A DNA stretch of 64,000 nucleotides from Phaeosaccion multiseriatum (taxonomy: Eukaryota > Ochrophyta, other classes): NCBI GenBank assembly GCA_965112735.1, contig OZ218951.1:1302001-1366000 (forward strand), in the 5' to 3' direction. The translations under genes and the position numbers were made by a program. How positions within the stretch are numbered: the first letter of the stretch is position 1; every line of letters begins with the position of its first letter. Positions 47,066 to 58,600 of this stretch are shown here, piece after piece. The notes under the pieces are model-generated. The model was not told the DNA's origin. It did no database searches and saw nothing but the letters and a program-made list of their open reading frames with translations.

Positions 47066-49690
47066 CTAGAGGGATACATCGAATCTATCGGCATTCTTTG
47101 TCTCGCCAGGCTGATGCCCAGCAACGCTACTGCCACTCTGCCGCAGCAAAGACGCTCCTCCTCGGCGAGGGCTGCTTCTCTCTCGAACCACATGTCTCCT
47201 CGACCCCCTCCTGCCCATTTTGCAAAGATTTTGCTCTTCTTCTGCAGGGCCTCCGCCGCTGTCCAGCCCCGTTCCGTGATGACGCGGCGCAGCGAGCGCT
47301 CGGGAGGACAAGACGTGCTTTCTCAGCGGTATGCCCACCCACGCCACGTCTCCACGCTTTGAATTGGTGACACTTTCACCTCTCATGGCCATGCTCAGAT
47401 CACCAACATTTGCTCCTGCTTCAACGCGGCATCCAGGCTGCAAGTGAGCCCTTACTCCGAGCCACGCGTTCTCCCCGACTTGCACAGTCTTGAAGACGAA
47501 CCCTCCCGTGCCTTCGATGGTGTGCGCGAAGATTGTGGAGTCTTGCAACACCACCGCTGCGTCTCCAATGACGAGAAGATGCGCATCCTCAGGCCCGAGC
47601 CATAAAGATGTGTCCTTGCCAACACTTGCCCCCAGCAGCCGCAGCCACGCCGCGTACACCGGCCCGCCCGCGAAGTACTTGATGCAGAGAGCCTCTATCA
47701 AGGCCGGGCCCATGCTGCCCAAGCGGTATATATTCAGCGAAGGCGAATCGAGCGCTATCGGAGGCTGCCCCTCTCTGGCATGGAAGGATGTGCCCAGAAC
47801 TCGATGGAAAAGAATGGCTGAGCAAGCGCCTGCCAAGGCCATGAGAACTTGAAAGACGAAGCTCCCCAACACAAGAAAGAACACTCCAGTATGGCTCTCG
47901 CTCAGAGTATCCTTCGCCACCACTTCCGGAAGGACGAAGGGACAGAAGGCGGCAGCCGCATGCACATGGCCATTGCGCAGCAGCAGGTCAGATGCCCACG
48001 CGCTGATCAGCACCCCCGGACACCATACGCCGAGGAGCAGCACCACAGTCGCAAGCCCACGGAGCGCATTGTGCGCCCTCGACGGAACAGGAAGACTGGT
48101 TGCTGCATCGACGCCATCCTTCTCAGCAGCAGCACTCACTGGGTTCGGCAATACAAACGGCCGAGGTGCGCCCACTACAGAAGAGTTGCACGGTACGTCG
48201 TCGTCTCCACTCACAACGGTGCGATCTGCGACCGTGCTTCCGTCCCCAATGCAAGCTCCGCCTAGGAGAAGAGCTTCGTTCGCAACAATGCTGAAGCGGC
48301 CGATTGTGATGCTTTGCGTATCCTCGTCTCCACGGGCACCCCTTTCAGCGAAAAGGTGCACACGGCCCGCGAGCTGGGAGTTTTCCCCTATCCTGAGCTT
48401 CTCCCATATCGTAGTGATAGGAAGGGTAAGAAGTGCGCACCACTGCTCCAGGCTGGCGCCCATGGCGGAAGCAAAAGCACGGTTGAGCCCACAGTGTTCC
48501 ACAATAAGGGAGCCAACCTTGAAGAGAGGACTCTCCTGAAGAACTGCGAGTGACAGCCGTGTGGTGGCGCCGGGGCCGAGCAGCAAGAATATACGCTGTA
48601 GCGACAGCACTGCCACCATGTACAGCATGCTTCCGATCAACAGCAGCACGGGGAATGCCAATGCACGAGCGAAGATGGAGACACTCTCCCCCGCGCCGTC
48701 GTCACCACCCCCACCGGCAAGCACAAGTATCCAGAGGGGCAGCAGGTACGACCCCAAGTTGGTCACTGAAAGCAGGGCCAAGGCACAAAGCTCTTTTCCT
48801 ATCCGCCGCAGCCCCTGCTCGCGTTCGACCTCTGCCAGCGGGCCAGAGAGTGACGAATGGCCGAGCGACGCGTACGGACCGAGCTCCATCCCCTCGCCGA
48901 TGACCAAGTCCTTTGGCTCCTCATTCAGGCCCTCCTCCTCCTCCTGCTGCGTCTGCCCCCCCTCCCAGGGAGACGGACACACGTTGGACAGTATGCCCAC
49001 CTTTGCTCCCTTCCCGATCCTCACGCGATGGACATGGAGCATGCCATTCCGAGTAATGACAGACGGGCGAATGACGGCTCCGTACTCGATCACGGCCTCT
49101 TCTCCAACCTCGATCAAGTCATGCTCGTGCAGCAGCCAGCTCTCTAAGCGCGCGCTTCCACTGATTCGTGCCCCCAGCAGGCGGTTCCACACCCGCAAGG
49201 CGAAGGTACCACGGAGAACAGAAATCAGCAGTGCGGCAAGTTTCAGCACATTCTGCACAGCATACCACCGCCAGTAGTACGAGCTCCTCACGGACCATCG
49301 CCCCGGTCGCATGCGGCCAAGCACAGTCCACTTCACCACTACAATCAGGGCAAGGACCCAGCTGACTGACACGACGACGAGGAGTGGCAGCCAAGAAAGA
49401 ATCGTCGTATTGCCGCGCCCTGCTCTACGTAGCAAGTACACGCCAACGAAGCTGGGAGAAAACCCGCCGCTGAGCACAGCAACAACGAGCAGCCAACTCA
49501 GAATCTGCAGCTTCACTTGCTTGCCAGTGCTGAGTCTCCTGTGCGTTTTCATCGCTTCCCCTCCTCCACCGACTGACCCCAAATCGCGCTCCTCGTCCTC
49601 CACTCGGGCTTCGCTTGCCGCCGACGACTTCTCCCCGCTCTCTCCTCTGCCTCCGCCCTCCTCCGCCGCACCAAGCACTGAAACCAACAC
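47066..49690 (-). other. Megasynthase: terminal membrane/left-handed beta-helix domain (Pls/NRPS-terminal type)
   Basis: Several transmembrane spans (for example [19 protein letters not shown] and [20 protein letters not shown]) alternate with hexapeptide-repeat segments such as [57 protein letters not shown] and [20 protein letters not shown]. Tandem LbH and membrane blocks after a PCP match the NRPS-terminal domain known from bacterial synthetases such as poly-lysine synthetase (TIGR02353 by memory). It replaces a thioesterase, so release or transfer may occur at a membrane. TAG or TAA alternatives do not interrupt it. Confidence 0.8.
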
Positions 49691-52600
49691 TGAAAGTGCC
49701 GCAGCGGTTCGGTTCTGGAAGATCTGCATTACTGTCAGAGCCTGCAGGAGTCACACAGACACAGCAGGGTCAGCAACAAGAGCGAGACACAACATGAAAG
49801 TGCGTTGTGCTCAGAGTCACTCACCTCGAAGCCGGGCACCTCTGTCCGGATACGCGAAACCGCCTGAGCCGCACTCAACGAGGTGCCTCCTCCGGCGAAC
49901 AAGTCGTCATTGGCTCGCAGGTCCGGTCGCCCAACGGCCTCTCGCATAATGCCGAGCACTTGACGGGTGGTGTCGTCCATAGGTGCGTCATCGCTGACGC
50001 CTAGGCTCCGCTGCCTGCCAGGACTACCATGATGTGTCGCTCGGATGACTCTGAGAACCTCTTTCACGTCTCGCTTCCCGCTACTCGTCATCGGCAGGGC
50101 ATCCACGGCCACAGCCTTGCTCGGCACCATGTATGCCGGCAGCAGCTTGCTCACTCCTTGCAGAACCATCTCAACTTTGGCACTAGAAGGTGTCAGAGCC
50201 GCCACAACCGTCTCGCGCTCTCTGTCCACGGCTGCCACAGCGCTCCTCACCCCCTCTTGATGGAGCAACGCAGCCTCCACCTCGCCCAGCTCAATGCGAT
50301 AGCCGCGCACCTTCACTTGAGAGTCTCGGCGACCCCTAAACACCAGCGATCCGTCTGCCAGCTGCCGCACCAAGTCACCCTATCAGAATGTATTAAGTTT
50401 GAGACGCATCAGATCAGAAGAGTGCACAGGGCAACAGAGAGAACTACCTCCATCCCCCCCCCCCCCGTGCGTTTTCCGCTTTTCACTGCATGACAGGCCA
50501 AAAGCAAGCCAAATATACACACAACACACGCACACACAAAAAGCCGCACACCCACCACCATTTCCACTTACCGTACGATACACTCTGCACTGGTCCGTCA
50601 AGAAGGGCGCGGGGATGAAGGCCTTGGACGTGAGCTCTGGGCGATTCAAGTACCCACGCGCCAGCTGTCTCCCCCCAATGCACAGCTCGCCCTCCACGCC
50701 CTGAGGCACCAGCTGCAGACGCTTGTCCACCACATACACTTGCACGCCGACTCGAGGCTTGCCGATGACGAACCCACTCGACTGAGCCCTAGAGGAGTAC
50801 TCATGTGCGGTCACAGCAATAGTTGCCTCGGTTGGACCGTAGCTATTTACAAGGCGCAAACGGTGTCTCCACATGTCCACTTGGCCCTGCTTGATCGGCT
50901 CCCCAATCAACGCGACGGACCGTAAGGTGGCCTCCTTAGATCCATTGGTGATGTCTTCCGGTCGAAGCAGCGACAGCAGTGACGGGGTGCAGTACATGTC
51001 TGTTACCCTCAAAGACCGTATCACCTCCGGCAGGTCGTTCAGCATGGAGCCCTTCGCTGCCAGGCACAGCGTCGCCCCACACGACAACGGCCCAAACAGC
51101 GACGCCACAGACACATCAAATGTCAAAGCAGCACTCAGGAGCACACGAGAAGATGCCGTTATGGTCAGTTCCTCTTCGTAGAGAGTCGCCATGAAGCTGG
51201 CCGTGCTTCTGTGCTCAATCATCACGCCCTTTGGCCGGCCCGTACTACCGGACGTGTGAATCACGTACGCCATGTTCTCGCCCACGGCGTGGCACACAGG
51301 CTCGGCTGTACTCTCCACTTGCATCACAGCCAACACGTCCACACAGCTCACGTCTCCGACACGCCGCGCTAAGCTGGCATCGGCGGTTGCCAGCACCTCA
51401 GACTCGCCTACTGCCTTTTCCGTCGTCAGAACGACGCTCAGCCCGGCGTCTTGTGCGATCATCGACAGCCTTTCGTCAGGATGCTCGGGATCCAGGGGCA
51501 CGTACGCCGCCCCGGCCTTGAGCACGCCCAGCACTGTCACAACCGCCTCCACGCAGTCCCCAGCAATCAGCACCCCCACCAGGCACTCCGGCCCCACGCC
51601 CCTCCCCTGCAGCATGCATGCCACCGCATTCGCATGCCCATTCAACTCCCCGTAGCTCATCACCCGACCCGTCTCATACTCGTGCAGGGCTTCCTGCTCC
51701 GGACTGCGTGAGGCCATCTCTACGAAAGCCGCGTGCAGAAGGGGGGGTGGTGGTGATGCTTCCTCTGCACCTCCCTCCTCATCTCCATTGGCATCCCCCG
51801 CCACCAGTGCAGCGCCGCTCAACGTCTCCACCACCTTCACACGGTCCTCGTGTGCCAAGATACTCAGCTTCCACACGCTCTCGCCCGGCCTGCCCACTGC
51901 ACTCTCCAGCAGCGCCAGGAAGCTCCGCCCCAGGGTTTCCACTGTAGCCTGGTCGAACACCGCCGTATTGTAGCACAGGCTGCCGTGCATGTCCGACGCA
52001 CTGTCCGTGCTGCGCACAAGGTATAGCTCGATATCAGTCGCATTCTTCCAAGTATCCACACCCCCCTCCTGCAGAACAAAGAAGGCCTGCAGCGCGGTGC
52101 CACGATCATCTCTGCCCAGCTGGGCCCGCTCCACCACCTTGTGGAACGGTGCCTCGGCATGCTTCATGGCACCCAGATACGCGACCTGTACGCGAAGCAG
52201 CACCTCCCGAAAGCTGGGGCTTCCTCCCAGGCCCAGACGGAACGCGAGGGTGTTGACGAAGCATCCCAGCACTCCTTCCAGGCCTTGCGCCACGTCTCTT
52301 CCGAAGTGCGCAGTGCCCACCATCACATCCTCTGTGGCACATACACGAGCCAGCAGCACTTGGAACGCGCCCATGAGCCCCACGAACAGTGTAGCGGAGC
52401 TGCCCGCGCACAGCTTACTTAACTTGGCCACCACTGCACTGGGTAGCACCAAGTCCACCTTTCCGCTTCCTCTCTCTTGGATGCCTTCATTCACCATTGC
52501 TCCACTAAGGCCTCGTTGGTCATGCGTCCGATCGAGGGGCAGCTGCAGGGGAGTGGTACCAGCTAGCTGACCCTCCCAGTATTCAAGCAGCTCCTCGATA

Positions 52601-55600
52601 CTGCCTTCGTCGTCCAAGCGAACGCGTTGCCACCTGGAGTAGTCCGCGAAGCTGAAAGGCAGAGCCGGTAGGTCTTGTGCAAAGCCTTGCCCGGCCATGA
52701 CAGCCGCGCACACCGCCTTGAACTCGGCGTTGAAGAGCAAGTAGCTTGCACCATCAAAGATGCCATGATGGAACGTAGATACTGCGGTATAGTGCTCCTC
52801 CTCTCCGCTCTGCTTCGGGACGTGCACGACCAGCGTGCGCCACAGCGGCTGTCTCTGCTCCAAATCGAATGGACGAGCAATATCGGCCTCGATCAGGCTC
52901 CGAGCCGCATTAACGCTGCTGACTACGGCTGAAGAGAGACCAGCTGACACCACTTGAGCCGCCGTAATTCCAAGCTGAACCTGCCTCAGAGAGCCCTGCT
53001 TTGTCCACTCAAGCGCCGTCCGGAGCACGTCATGTCGCTCCACTATACTGCCTAACACTTGTGCTATCATGTCCACAATTTCAGCGGATGCTCGTCCGGA
53101 GATCAGCGAGACTGGCAGCGGCAGCACCACTGGGAGATTGTACACGCTCCCCCCCCCAGGGACAGTCGTCCGCAGTGCTACGTCTGAAAAATACATGTGC
53201 TCCTGCTGGTAAGCCGCGGGGGCGTCGGTATCCGAAGAGGACTGCAAGAGGGCCATGGAGCTGCCATTTGCCCCGGCCCCCGTTGTTTGATCGTCTTGCT
53301 CATTCAGCGGCCCCGAGTCGGCTCCCAGCACTTCCTCTTCGACCCATGCAGCCAGCGCCGTTACCGTTGGATACAAGAAGAGCACGTCGCTGGTCACATT
53401 CACCCCAAATCGAGACTGCAGCCGAGTACGCAGCTCCACTGTTGACAAAGAGTCAAGACCTGCTTCCATCAGAGGAGTGTTCGCGTCCAGCGCCTCCGCA
53501 CCTTTCCCTATGAGCTCCCTGGATACATCAAGCACCGCCAATCGCACTGCTTGTTGTCGCTCGCCAGGAGATAGTCTCGAGAGCTCCTCGCGCACTTCTT
53601 TGCTGAGCGCAATGCTGCTTGACGAGCCTGCTGCATCTGCTGCCACAAGATCTGCCAGTATCGGCACGCAACGGGATGCCCCCAAGCTGCCTGCAAACTT
53701 GCCCCAGTCCATGCCAGGCAGGACAGCCACATCACCCACGGACGCTGACGACATCGCAGCGGCATCTAAGGCAGCCATGCCCAGCTCAGCTGACACCGTG
53801 CCCACACCCGCAAGCTCCAACTGCTTTTGAACGATATCGAGCTGGGCGGCCATACCCACGTCTGCCCACGGCCCCCACTGCAATGACGTCCCTGCGAGCC
53901 CGAGGTGTCGCCTGTGCCGCATCAGCCCATCCACAGCCGTGTTCGCCGCAGCGTAGTTGGCCTGTCCAGCGTTACCCAGTACTCCGGCCATGGATGTGAA
54001 GCAAAAGAAGAAGTCAAGGCCAGGAGCGCGCCCCTCCTCCTTCGCCCAAGCCAACGAAAGCTCGTGCAAGTTCATCGCCCCCTGCACCTTCGGTCGGAAG
54101 ACGTTTGTCACACTCTCCGCCGTTTGCTCTCCCAACAGCTTATCATCCAGCACCCCGGCAGCATGCACCACGCCGCGCACAGGGGGCAGCAGAGGCAGCA
54201 CGCCCCCCAGGCAAGTCCAAAGTGCCTCAGCATCAGCAACATCACAAGTAGGAGTATGGATCAGCTCCACCTTGTTCCGAAGCTGCTGCCACTGTTCTGT
54301 CATGCTCTCGGCGACCTTCCCACTCCTCGACAGCAGCACCAGGTGACGAGCGCCCCTCGACGCGAGGTGCTGGGCCGTTACGAGGCCGAGAGCCCCCAGA
54401 CCGCCGCTGATGACGTACGTGCCATCGGACACCACTGGCACACCGTACGAGGGGTTGGTCAGCACCACCTTGCCGATGTGCTTCGCTTGGCTCATGTATA
54501 CCATGGCCTTTTGAGTATCCTCCCTCATGTCAAAGGGTATGGTCGGTAGGGGCTTCACATTGCCAGACATACAATCGTCAGCAAGACGCTGCAGCCCGCC
54601 ACTGATCCAGCCCGGCTCATGAGCTAGGAAGTCAGACTCAACCCTGCTATGCAGTGCCAGCAGCTCGTACCTCACATCGGGCCGGGCGGTGCGCAACTGC
54701 TCGTGACTCCACACGCCTCGCTTGCCGATGTCAACAAATGTACCACCCTCACTCAGCATGTCCAGCGAGAAGGGAATGTAGTCTTCGCTCAGAGAGTTGA
54801 GCACCACATCGACCTTCACCTCACCCATGGACTGCTTGAACGCCTCTGCGTCTCGCGATGACACAATGTGCTCCACTCCCAAGCTCCGGAGGAAGTCATG
54901 CTTCACAGCAGCACCGGCAGTAGCGTACACCTCTGCGCCGACCCGCTGAGCATACTGTACGGCAGCAAGGCCCACACCGCCCGACGCGGCGTGAATCAGA
55001 ACCTTCTCTCCAGCCTCGAGGCCCTCAAGAGCCTTCATCACGGTGAGGAACACGGTGGGAAGTGCAGCGGCCTGCTCGAAGCTCAGCACGGCCGGCATCA
55101 CGGCCAGACACACATCACTCGTCTTCATATGACTGCGCAAACATCCTCTGTCCGCAAAGCCAAACACTGCGTCGCCGACACTGAAGGAAGACTTTCCTTC
55201 CACACTGATCACTTCGCCGGCGAAGTCGGAGCAGGGATCTCCAGGGTCGCCACCAGGATACATGTCGAGCACATTCAGCACGTCCCGGAAGTTAAGGCCA
55301 ACAGCCCTCACTACCACCTCCACATAGCTGCCAGTCGGGGCCAGAGGCCGATGTTTGCCAACATCAACATCATCGCAGAGGAGAAAGGCGTTGGTTATAC
55401 TACCTCTTGCCTTAAGCTCCAGGGAAAACGGAAGAGTCAAAGCTGGGTGTGCAAGCTGAGGCGTCCAGCACTGCTCATCGTGTACCCACACATCTTCTGT
55501 GGTGCCAGAGAAGGCCAAGCCTAAGGCAAGCTCGCTGTCTGAGGGCTCCTTATCGCTCAGGTCCACCACGCCAATCTGCATGGAGGGGTGCTCCATCCTC

Positions 55601-58600
55601 GCAGTCCGCACCAGCCCAGTAACCCAGCTGTGACGCCAGTCCTCGCCACTTTGAACGCCTCTCGTCAAGACAGTCAGCGGTACACTCGACGTAGTGGACA
55701 AGCTCCTGAGTAGAGTCATCAGGGCGTAGGCCGCTCGTGCTTGCTGGCCCCCTTCTGCGTCTTCTTCGCCAGCTCCGGGTATCAGCACGTACAAGACTCG
55801 AGTCCACTCGCCCTCTCCAAGAAGACGAGTACCATCATCCCACGAGGCGTCCATCCCCCCATACTGAGTGTGCACGTGCACGTGCACGTTCTCCGGAACA
55901 CAACGCCGCACTGCAGCAATGATTGCAGTCTCTCCTTCCCTCTCGTCCTGTGGAATAACCACCAGCCACTTCTGTGGCGCCGCCGCCTCAGTAGGGTCAG
56001 TATCACTACCAGGGGCCTCCTCCTGTGCAGACGGTTCAGCAACATGCCACTCCAATGCGTACATTGCACGACGAACGGGGCTGACGCGCACAAAGCCCCT
56101 CGCCCGCTGCACACGGAAGCCCCGCATCTCCACGAGCACCTCTTTGCTGTCGAAGTCTGCAATCACCACATCGAACTTTGCGCTGTCCGCCACTGACTGG
56201 ACCTCACTCAGCACCGTGTGCACCCACACGTTCTTTCCCGTCATGGAGGCGGAAACGACCACCTCGTCAAAGCCAGCAGGTAGGAATGGAGAGCCCCTCC
56301 TTTCCTTGAGCAGTTTCCTTGGCAGCGCTTGCATGATGGTGTGGGTAGCATTCTCCAGCACCGCGGGGTGCAGAGCAAAGCCCTTCATCTCCCACGGCTC
56401 GCACAGCTCCTCATCCATGGCACAAACGACCGACAGAGCCTCTCCGTCCCCTCCGTACATGTGGCGGGTCCGCTGAAAGCGGGGGCCGTACTGGAAACCG
56501 GCGTCTACGAATGACTTGTAGACCTCACTCGATACGTCATGCTCGCCAACTCTAGCTCGAATGGATTCCACGTGCAGCGAAGCACGCGCCGCGCTACGCT
56601 CCAAGACAGACACGTGCTTCATTCTTGCCATGGTGCCCTTGTCGCCCGTAGCACCTCCGAAGAACTGCCATCTGCCGCGTGAAGGGCACTCATCCCTGCA
56701 CAGACCATTGTATGGCGGTTTTGCGTCTTGTCCGTGCCGGCCTGTTGGAAACCCTCAATCTCCAGTGGAACCACAAAGCTGGCTCCTTGCAGGACTACTT
56801 GCTGTTCCACCCCGAGCTGTCTTCCTCCTAGAGCAGCGACGACGCCCACTTCAATGTACGTCACCTCCGGGATGATCACCACATTATTGACGGCATGGTC
56901 CTTGAGAAGGTCCTTGAGGTGAGGGGAGAAGGGGCTGGGGAGCCGCATTCCGTCTCCCTCCTGGACCACCTCGCCACTCGGCATAAAGGCCAGCGGAGGC
57001 TTGTACCAAGGAAATGATCGGCGAGTCGGACAAAGCTCAAGATGCTCCGGCCCCGCTATACTGCCCAGGGCTGCTCCAAACGAATCCTCAGAGCTCTTCC
57101 CGCGCGTGAGGGAGGAGATCCACGCCAGCCCCTCGCGACGCTCGCACTTGGCTCCCATGTTGCTCAGCACAGGGTTAGGGCCCACCTCAACGACGCTCAG
57201 GCCAGCCCCCCTCCCGTCTCCCATCCAGTGCTCCACCACCGTATGGATGCCTTCCGCGAACAGCACTGGCGACAGCATGTGTTGCACCCAATACTTCGCC
57301 TGCGTCACCTCCTCCTCTCTCACCACCTCACCTGTCACGTTGGACACCAGCGGAATGCGTGGGGCACTGAATGACACCTGCCTCAGAACCTCCTCCAGCG
57401 CACGTACAGCGGGCTCCATCAGAGGAGAGTGGAAGGCGTGCGACACCTCCAGGGCCTTGCAGCCCACCCCATCTGCCGTGAGCTTCTCCACCACCTTATC
57501 CACAGCGCTGCGAGCTCCAGAGATCACGCTCGCCCTCGGTCCATTCGACGACGCCAACACCACCTCGCCTGCCCCCCCCGCGGCGTCGATGCTTGCCAAA
57601 GTCGCCTCCTTGCCTGCCCTCACTGCGAACATCACTCCTTTGCCCTCGGGGCAGGCCTGCATGGCGGCTCCTCTCTTGGCGGACAGCATCAGCCCGTCCT
57701 CCAGCGACATGACGCCGGCCACGCACGCCGCCACCACCTCGCCCAGGCTGTGGCCCATCACCATGGACGGCTCCACGCCCTCCGACTTCCACAGCTCACA
57801 CAGGGCGTACTCCAGCACAAACAGGCACGGCTGGCAGTAGCGTGTCTCCTTCAGCAGCGCTTGTGCAGTCTCCTCCTCCTCCTCCTCCTCCTCCCCGTCC
57901 TCAGCGGCGGCAGGGTACATGAGCTCCACCACAGACTTGTCCAGCCAAGCCCGCTCCATGAGCAGCGTACTGCACCGCTGCACGCACTCGCGGAACACGC
58001 CCTCCTTCTCGTACAGCTCTCTGCCCATGCCCACGTACTGCGAGCCCTGTCCAGTGAACAAGAACGCCACCGGTGAAATGAAAACCTTCTTGCTTTGCTG
58101 CCCATCCAGCTGCAGCAAGACCTCACCCCTCTCAACCAACGTTGGTCCGAAGCTACTGAGCACCGCGTGGGCGTTGGTGCCTCCAAATCCGAAGGAGCTC
58201 ACCCCGACCACCACAGATCCATCGGAGTTGGTGGGTAAAGGGGTCATGGAAGATGGGAACAGGACTGCACTTCCCTCCATGTCGAGCTCTGGATTTTGCT
58301 CAATGAAGTGAAGATTGGGTGGAGCCGTCTTGTGCTGCGCCACCAGGACGGCTTTGATGAGTCCGGCAATCCCTGCCGCTCCCTCCAAGTGCCCGATGTT
58401 TGTCTTGAGCGCCCCTACAATCAAAGGCTTCCCTTCATCGCGGTCGTGGGCGAACACTCCTCTGAGAGCGCTCATCTCGATGGGGTCGCCGAGCGACGTG
58501 CCCGTGCCGTGTGCCTCCACGAAGCCAACGTCGTTTGGAGATAGCCCAGCATCAATCAAGGCGTCTGTGATGAGCTGCTTTTGAGCACCAGGGTTTGGAG

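Noticed and set aside
48561-49949. Plus-strand open frames opposite the megasynthase
   Set aside because: They are antisense shadows of a strongly conserved minus-strand coding exon.
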